DNA of 64,000 bases from Paractinoplanes tereljensis. Its GTDB lineage: Bacteria; Actinomycetota; Actinomycetes; Mycobacteriales; Micromonosporaceae. Below, one piece after another: positions 61,327-64,000 of the stretch (the first letter of the stretch is position 1; every line of letters starts with the position of its first letter). The stretch covers positions 372,001-436,000 of the forward strand of contig NZ_BOMY01000022.1 in the NCBI RefSeq assembly GCF_016862435.1, given 5' to 3'. The notes below the pieces were generated by a model that saw nothing but the letters and a program-made list of their open reading frames with translations, had not been told where the DNA came from and made no database searches. The position numbers and the translations under genes are program-made.

Positions 61327-62676
61327 ATGAACGTTCTGACCCGCGTCGCCCCGCTCTCCGCCGTGACCGCCGGCCTGCTGGCCACGATCGTCGGCGTGAC
61401 CAGCTCGGCGGCGATCGTCTTCAGCGCCGCCCGAGCGGCCGGCGCCAACGACGCCGAGCTGGCATCGTGGATGCTGGCGCTGGGCGTCGGCATGGGCCTG
61501 ACCTGCATCGGCCTGTCCCTGCGGTACCGGGCCCCGATCATCACCGCGTGGTCCACCCCTGGCGCCGCGCTGCTGGCGACGGGCCTGGACGGGGTCACCC
61601 TCCGCGAGGCCACCGGCGCCTTCCTGATCTCCGCGGCCCTGATCACCCTGTCCGGCATGACGGGCTGGTTCGCCCGCATCATGAACCGCGTCCCGCTGTC
61701 GCTGACCGCGGCCCTGCTGGCCGGCGTACTGGTCCAGTTCGGCATCGGCTTGTTCGCCTCGATGCAGAACAGCCTGGCCCTGGTCCTGACCATGTTCAGC
61801 ACATACCTGCTGTGCCGCCGCTTCCTCCCCCGCTACGCCGTGCTGGCCGCCCTGGCCGCCGGCACCGCGGTAGCCGCCATCACCCACTCCCTGCACGCCA
61901 GCGAGATCAACCTGGCCCTGGCCAAACCGATCTTCACCGCCCCCACGTTCTCGGTACAGGCCGCGATCGGCATAGCCCTCCCCCTGTTCGTGGTAACCAT
62001 GGCCTCCCAGAACCTCCCCGGCGTAGCGGTCCTGCGCAACGACGGCTACCAGGTCCCGGTCTCCCCCTTGATCACCTGGACCGGCGCGACCAACCTGCTG
62101 CTGGCCCCGTTCGGCGCCTTCGGCCTGAACCTGGCCGCCATCACCGCCGCCATCTGCACCGGCCCAGCCGCCCACCCCGACCCCCGCCGGCGTTATTTGG
62201 CCGGCGTCTGGGCCGGCCTTTTCTACCTGGTGGTGGGCGCCCTGGGCGCCACGGTGAGCTCCCTGCTAACGGCGCTGCCGGCAGCCTTGGTCCTGGCCAT
62301 AGCCGGCATCGGCCTGCTGGGCACCATCGGCTCGTCCCTGACCTCCGCCCTGACCAACGACCGCTGGCGCGAGGCCGCCGTAGTGACCTTCTTGGCCACC
62401 GCCTCCGGAGTGAAGTTCCTGGGCGTAGGTTCCGCCTTCTGGGGCCTGCTGGCCGGCCTCCTAACCGCCGCCGCCACCAGCGCCTTCCGCCCCCACCCAC
62501 CCAAAACCACCCCCACCCCCGGGCCCGCCCCCGCTCCCACGTCCGCCGCCGCCCCCGCCTCCGCGCCTGCATCCGTCTCCGCGCCCGCTGAGCCTGCAGC
62601 GGCTACCCCGCCAACGGCCACGCCAAGACCCGCCGCAGAGGCCGGCCCACCAGCAGCCGGCCCATCGCAGCGGTAA
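61327..62676 (+). CDS. BenE-like benzoate/proton symporter
   Basis: A 449-aa protein with twelve or more membrane helices. It starts MNVLTRVAPLSAVTAGLLATI; the TM region AWSTPGAALLATG and VVTMASQNLPGVAVLRNDGY are the signature segments of the BenE family, which imports benzoate with protons. The last 70 residues are a Pro/Ala-rich cytoplasmic tail not usual for BenE. No ribosome site precedes the ATG. No benzoate catabolic genes lie in the window, although the dioxygenase at 17662 acts on related compounds. Confidence 0.87.
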   Translation: MNVLTRVAPLSAVTAGLLATIVGVTSSAAIVFSAARAAGANDAELASWMLALGVGMGLTCIGLSLRYRAPIITAWSTPGAALLATGLDGVTLREATGAFLISAALITLSGMTGWFARIMNRVPLSLTAALLAGVLVQFGIGLFASMQNSLALVLTMFSTYLLCRRFLPRYAVLAALAAGTAVAAITHSLHASEINLALAKPIFTAPTFSVQAAIGIALPLFVVTMASQNLPGVAVLRNDGYQVPVSPLITWTGATNLLLAPFGAFGLNLAAITAAICTGPAAHPDPRRRYLAGVWAGLFYLVVGALGATVSSLLTALPAALVLAIAGIGLLGTIGSSLTSALTNDRWREAAVVTFLATASGVKFLGVGSAFWGLLAGLLTAAATSAFRPHPPKTTPTPGPAPAPTSAAAPASAPASVSAPAEPAAATPPTATPRPAAEAGPPAAGPSQR

Positions 62677-63255
62677 AGGCGCCCAGGAGCCGGCTCACCA
62701 CTGCCGTAGAGGTCGCTCACCAGGCGGGTCATCGCAGTCGTGGCGGGCGCCTTGCCGCTGGGCCAGCATCGTTCGAAGCACATCGCGGCCGCCGGACGCG
62801 GCTTAACCGGTGAGCACGCGAGAGCGACGGCACCAGGCGGTGATTGCCGAGGCTCCAGCACCACTTCCCGCAGATCCTGGCGATTTGACACCCCGCTGGT
62901 TGCTCCAGCTCGACAAGTTCGCCGCAGGCTCCATCGCGCCTGGGGTGATATGAACGGCATGTCGGGTTTCTGCTCCCACGGCGTGGGAGGGCTTCCCACC
63001 GAGCAGGACAGCCGCCACGATGCGGACGCCCAGCTCAGGTTTCGGGAGCGACTGCCACTATGCGGGACGTCGGACGCACCAGCACCGGAAATGGCGCGGC
63101 GGCGACGCCGGGCGGGCCAGCGTCAGCCGGCGAGAAGCGCGATGACGTCGGCGGGGGCCGGCGTCAACCGCGAGGAGCCCGGTGACATCGGCCGGGGCCG
63201 GCGCCAGGCCGGCGCCAGCCGCGAGGAGGCCGGTGAGGTCGGGCGACGGCCGGCG
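62677..63255. other. 579-bp gene-poor stretch with tandem repeats
   Basis: No convincing gene lies between the BenE-like gene and the MazG-like gene. Long frames cross it on both strands but show no ribosome site and atypical composition (62740-63543 on plus, 62223-62999 on minus). CTCCCACG-G-CGTGGGAG (about 62972-62988) is a perfect inverted repeat. The right third holds three copies of the 41-bp repeat listed separately. Confidence 0.5.
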
Positions 63256-63290
63256 TCAGCTGGTGAAGAGGGCGGTTACGTCGGGTGGGC
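63115..63290. repeat. Four imperfect ~41-bp tandem repeats derived from the MazG gene 3' end
   Basis: Units begin GGCC(A/G)GCG(T/C)CA at 63115, 63156, 63207 and 63248, with spacings of 41, 51 and 41 bp. The 51-bp spacing is explained by an 11-bp duplication (GGCCGGCGCCA at 63196 and 63207). Each unit includes a GA(C/G)(G/A)TCGG-like end. The last unit encodes the final residues and stop of the MazG-like protein, so the others look like degenerate duplications of that 3' end. Confidence 0.65.
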
Positions 63291-63657
63291 GGAAGTTCGG
63301 GCCCTTCTGGACCTTGCCGTCTTCGCGGAGCAGCGGGCGGCCGTCGCTGCCCAGCTTGCTCATGTTGGCTCGGTGGACCTCGGCGATCACCGCGTCCAGA
63401 TCGATGCCGTGGCTGATCGCAGTGCCGTAGGCGACGTAGACGACGTCGGCCAGTTCGCAGGCCAGGTGGGCCAGCCGGGCCGGGGACGGGTCGCGCTGCG
63501 CCGCCTCGGCCGCCTCCCCTACCTCGCTCGCCTCTTCCTCTAGCAGTCGCTGGCGAACGGCGGCCAGTTCGGGCGGGATCGGGGTGGGACGGTCGGGGTG
63601 GGCGAGGCCGAAGACCTCATGGAACTCACGGACCATCCGCCACGGCGACTCACTCAC
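63256..63657 (-). CDS. MazG-like nucleotide pyrophosphohydrolase
   Basis: A 133-aa all-helical all-alpha NTP pyrophosphatase. LLEEEASEVGEAAEAA gives the ExxE metal motif and LACELADVVYVAYGTA the ExxD motif; VHRANMSKLGSDGRPL and GKVQKGPNFRPPD form the typical phage/actinobacterial MazG-like tail. It hydrolyses nucleoside triphosphates to monophosphates, perhaps damaged or non-canonical ones. GTG 63657 has AGGG upstream; the frame is open 33 codons further without support. Its final codons fall in a tandem repeat. Confidence 0.87.
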   Translation of the reverse strand: MSESPWRMVREFHEVFGLAHPDRPTPIPPELAAVRQRLLEEEASEVGEAAEAAQRDPSPARLAHLACELADVVYVAYGTAISHGIDLDAVIAEVHRANMSKLGSDGRPLLREDGKVQKGPNFRPPDVTALFTS

Positions 63658-63667
63658 GCCCGGCACC

Positions 63668-64000
63668 CTATCGGTCCGTCGGCCGCAACTGTCGCAGCGT
63701 ATGGCCGGTGGCTCGCTTGAAAAGGTATTCGGCCCGCTCATAGGAGAGGCGGCCACGCCCGGTGTGCGGGCACCGGTCGCCCGGCGCGCCGGGGGCTGGG
63801 CGGCGATCGGTGAGGAAGAGCGGGCCCGAGGTACGACCGGCGATCAGCTCCGGCAACAGGCGGGCGGTTCCGGAACGCCAGGCCACCCAACGGCCGCCCA
63901 CCCGCGCGCGTCGATCGTCGAGATCCAGACCTTCGACATCGAGGGCCAGGACCGCGGTCACCGCGGCCGACGACTCGTGCAGCAGGCACCAGAGGGTGCG
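63668..64000 (-). pseudogene. Truncated tyrosine recombinase/integrase (partial, runs off the window)
   Basis: The last 110 residues of a site-specific tyrosine recombinase are visible: TLWCLLHESSAAVTAVLALD (helix around the first catalytic Arg region), ARLLPELIAGRTSGPLFL, LSYERAEYLFKRATG and TLRQLRPTDR at the end. Intact relatives read HQLRH at this point (catalytic His and Arg) and continue about 50 residues to the nucleophile Tyr. Here the His is Arg and the protein stops right after the box, so it should be inactive. The 5' part lies beyond base 64000. Confidence 0.7.

Noticed and set aside
63115-63290. CRISPR-like array
   Set aside because: Units are contiguous and diverged with no unique spacers, and no cas genes are present; they are tandem duplications.
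62740-63543. 267-codon plus-strand open frame near the right end
   Set aside because: It is antisense to the MazG-like gene at its right end, Arg/Gly-rich, and has no domain or ribosome site.

Overview
This 64 kb window is chromosomal DNA from a high-GC actinobacterium, most likely of the Actinoplanes/Micromonosporaceae type. The reasons are uniformly high GC with GC-rich third codon positions, frequent GTG starts with 4-bp stop/start overlaps, Gly/Pro/Thr-rich linkers in secreted proteins, and several families typical of Streptomyces and its relatives (Cgl0158, CE1758/CE1759, GPP34, SCO2521-2525). No rRNA, tRNA, CRISPR array or prophage is visible. The genus is an inference, not a demonstration.

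Region 1 (1-12384) is a myo-inositol catabolic operon on the minus strand. It runs iolC, Cgl0158-type aldolase, iolB, iolD, iolA, iolE-like, ABC transporter (binding protein, permease, ATPase), iolG-like dehydrogenase, and a second TIM-barrel isomerase cut by the window edge. A divergent GntR/HutC regulator (iolR-like) lies at 11632. The shared intergenic region holds a perfect palindromic operator. Together these genes import inositol and convert it stepwise toward malonate semialdehyde/acetyl-CoA and DHAP.

Region 2 (12385-22823) is mixed housekeeping: a transmembrane Ser/Thr kinase, a GNAT acetyltransferase, an APC amino-acid permease, a GPP34 protein, a DODA-type dioxygenase behind a clear promoter and palindrome, a TerC metal exporter with a structured leader, a small helical protein, and a large LuxR (LAL) regulator.

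Region 3 (22824-31297) is an efflux unit on the minus strand: adaptor 2, response regulator, histidine kinase, adaptor 1, MacB-like ATPase, FtsX-like permease and a membrane-anchored DUF5666-like protein. A divergent lipoprotein gene lies upstream. Tandem 11-bp direct repeats near both adaptor starts are candidate response-regulator sites.

Region 4 (31298-43624) carries carbohydrate genes (LacI/GH3 beta-glucosidase pair; pectate lyase under two LacI-type palindromes), two MFS transporters, a histidine phosphatase, an unlisted 34-aa membrane peptide and a CE1758/CE1759 flavin monooxygenase pair.

Region 5 (43625-53350) starts with a decayed TnpB element. It is followed by the conserved but functionally unassigned SCO2521-SCO2525 gene set, flanked here by two paralogous two-TM proteins. 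This is the best candidate for an undescribed system.

Region 6 (53351-64000) holds a D-amino-acid-oxidase-like flavoprotein, a GH18 chitinase, an AlkZ-like protein, glucose-6-phosphate isomerase, a GT39 glycosyltransferase, a BenE-like symporter, a MazG-like hydrolase whose 3' end is echoed as 41-bp tandem repeats, and a truncated tyrosine recombinase at the edge.
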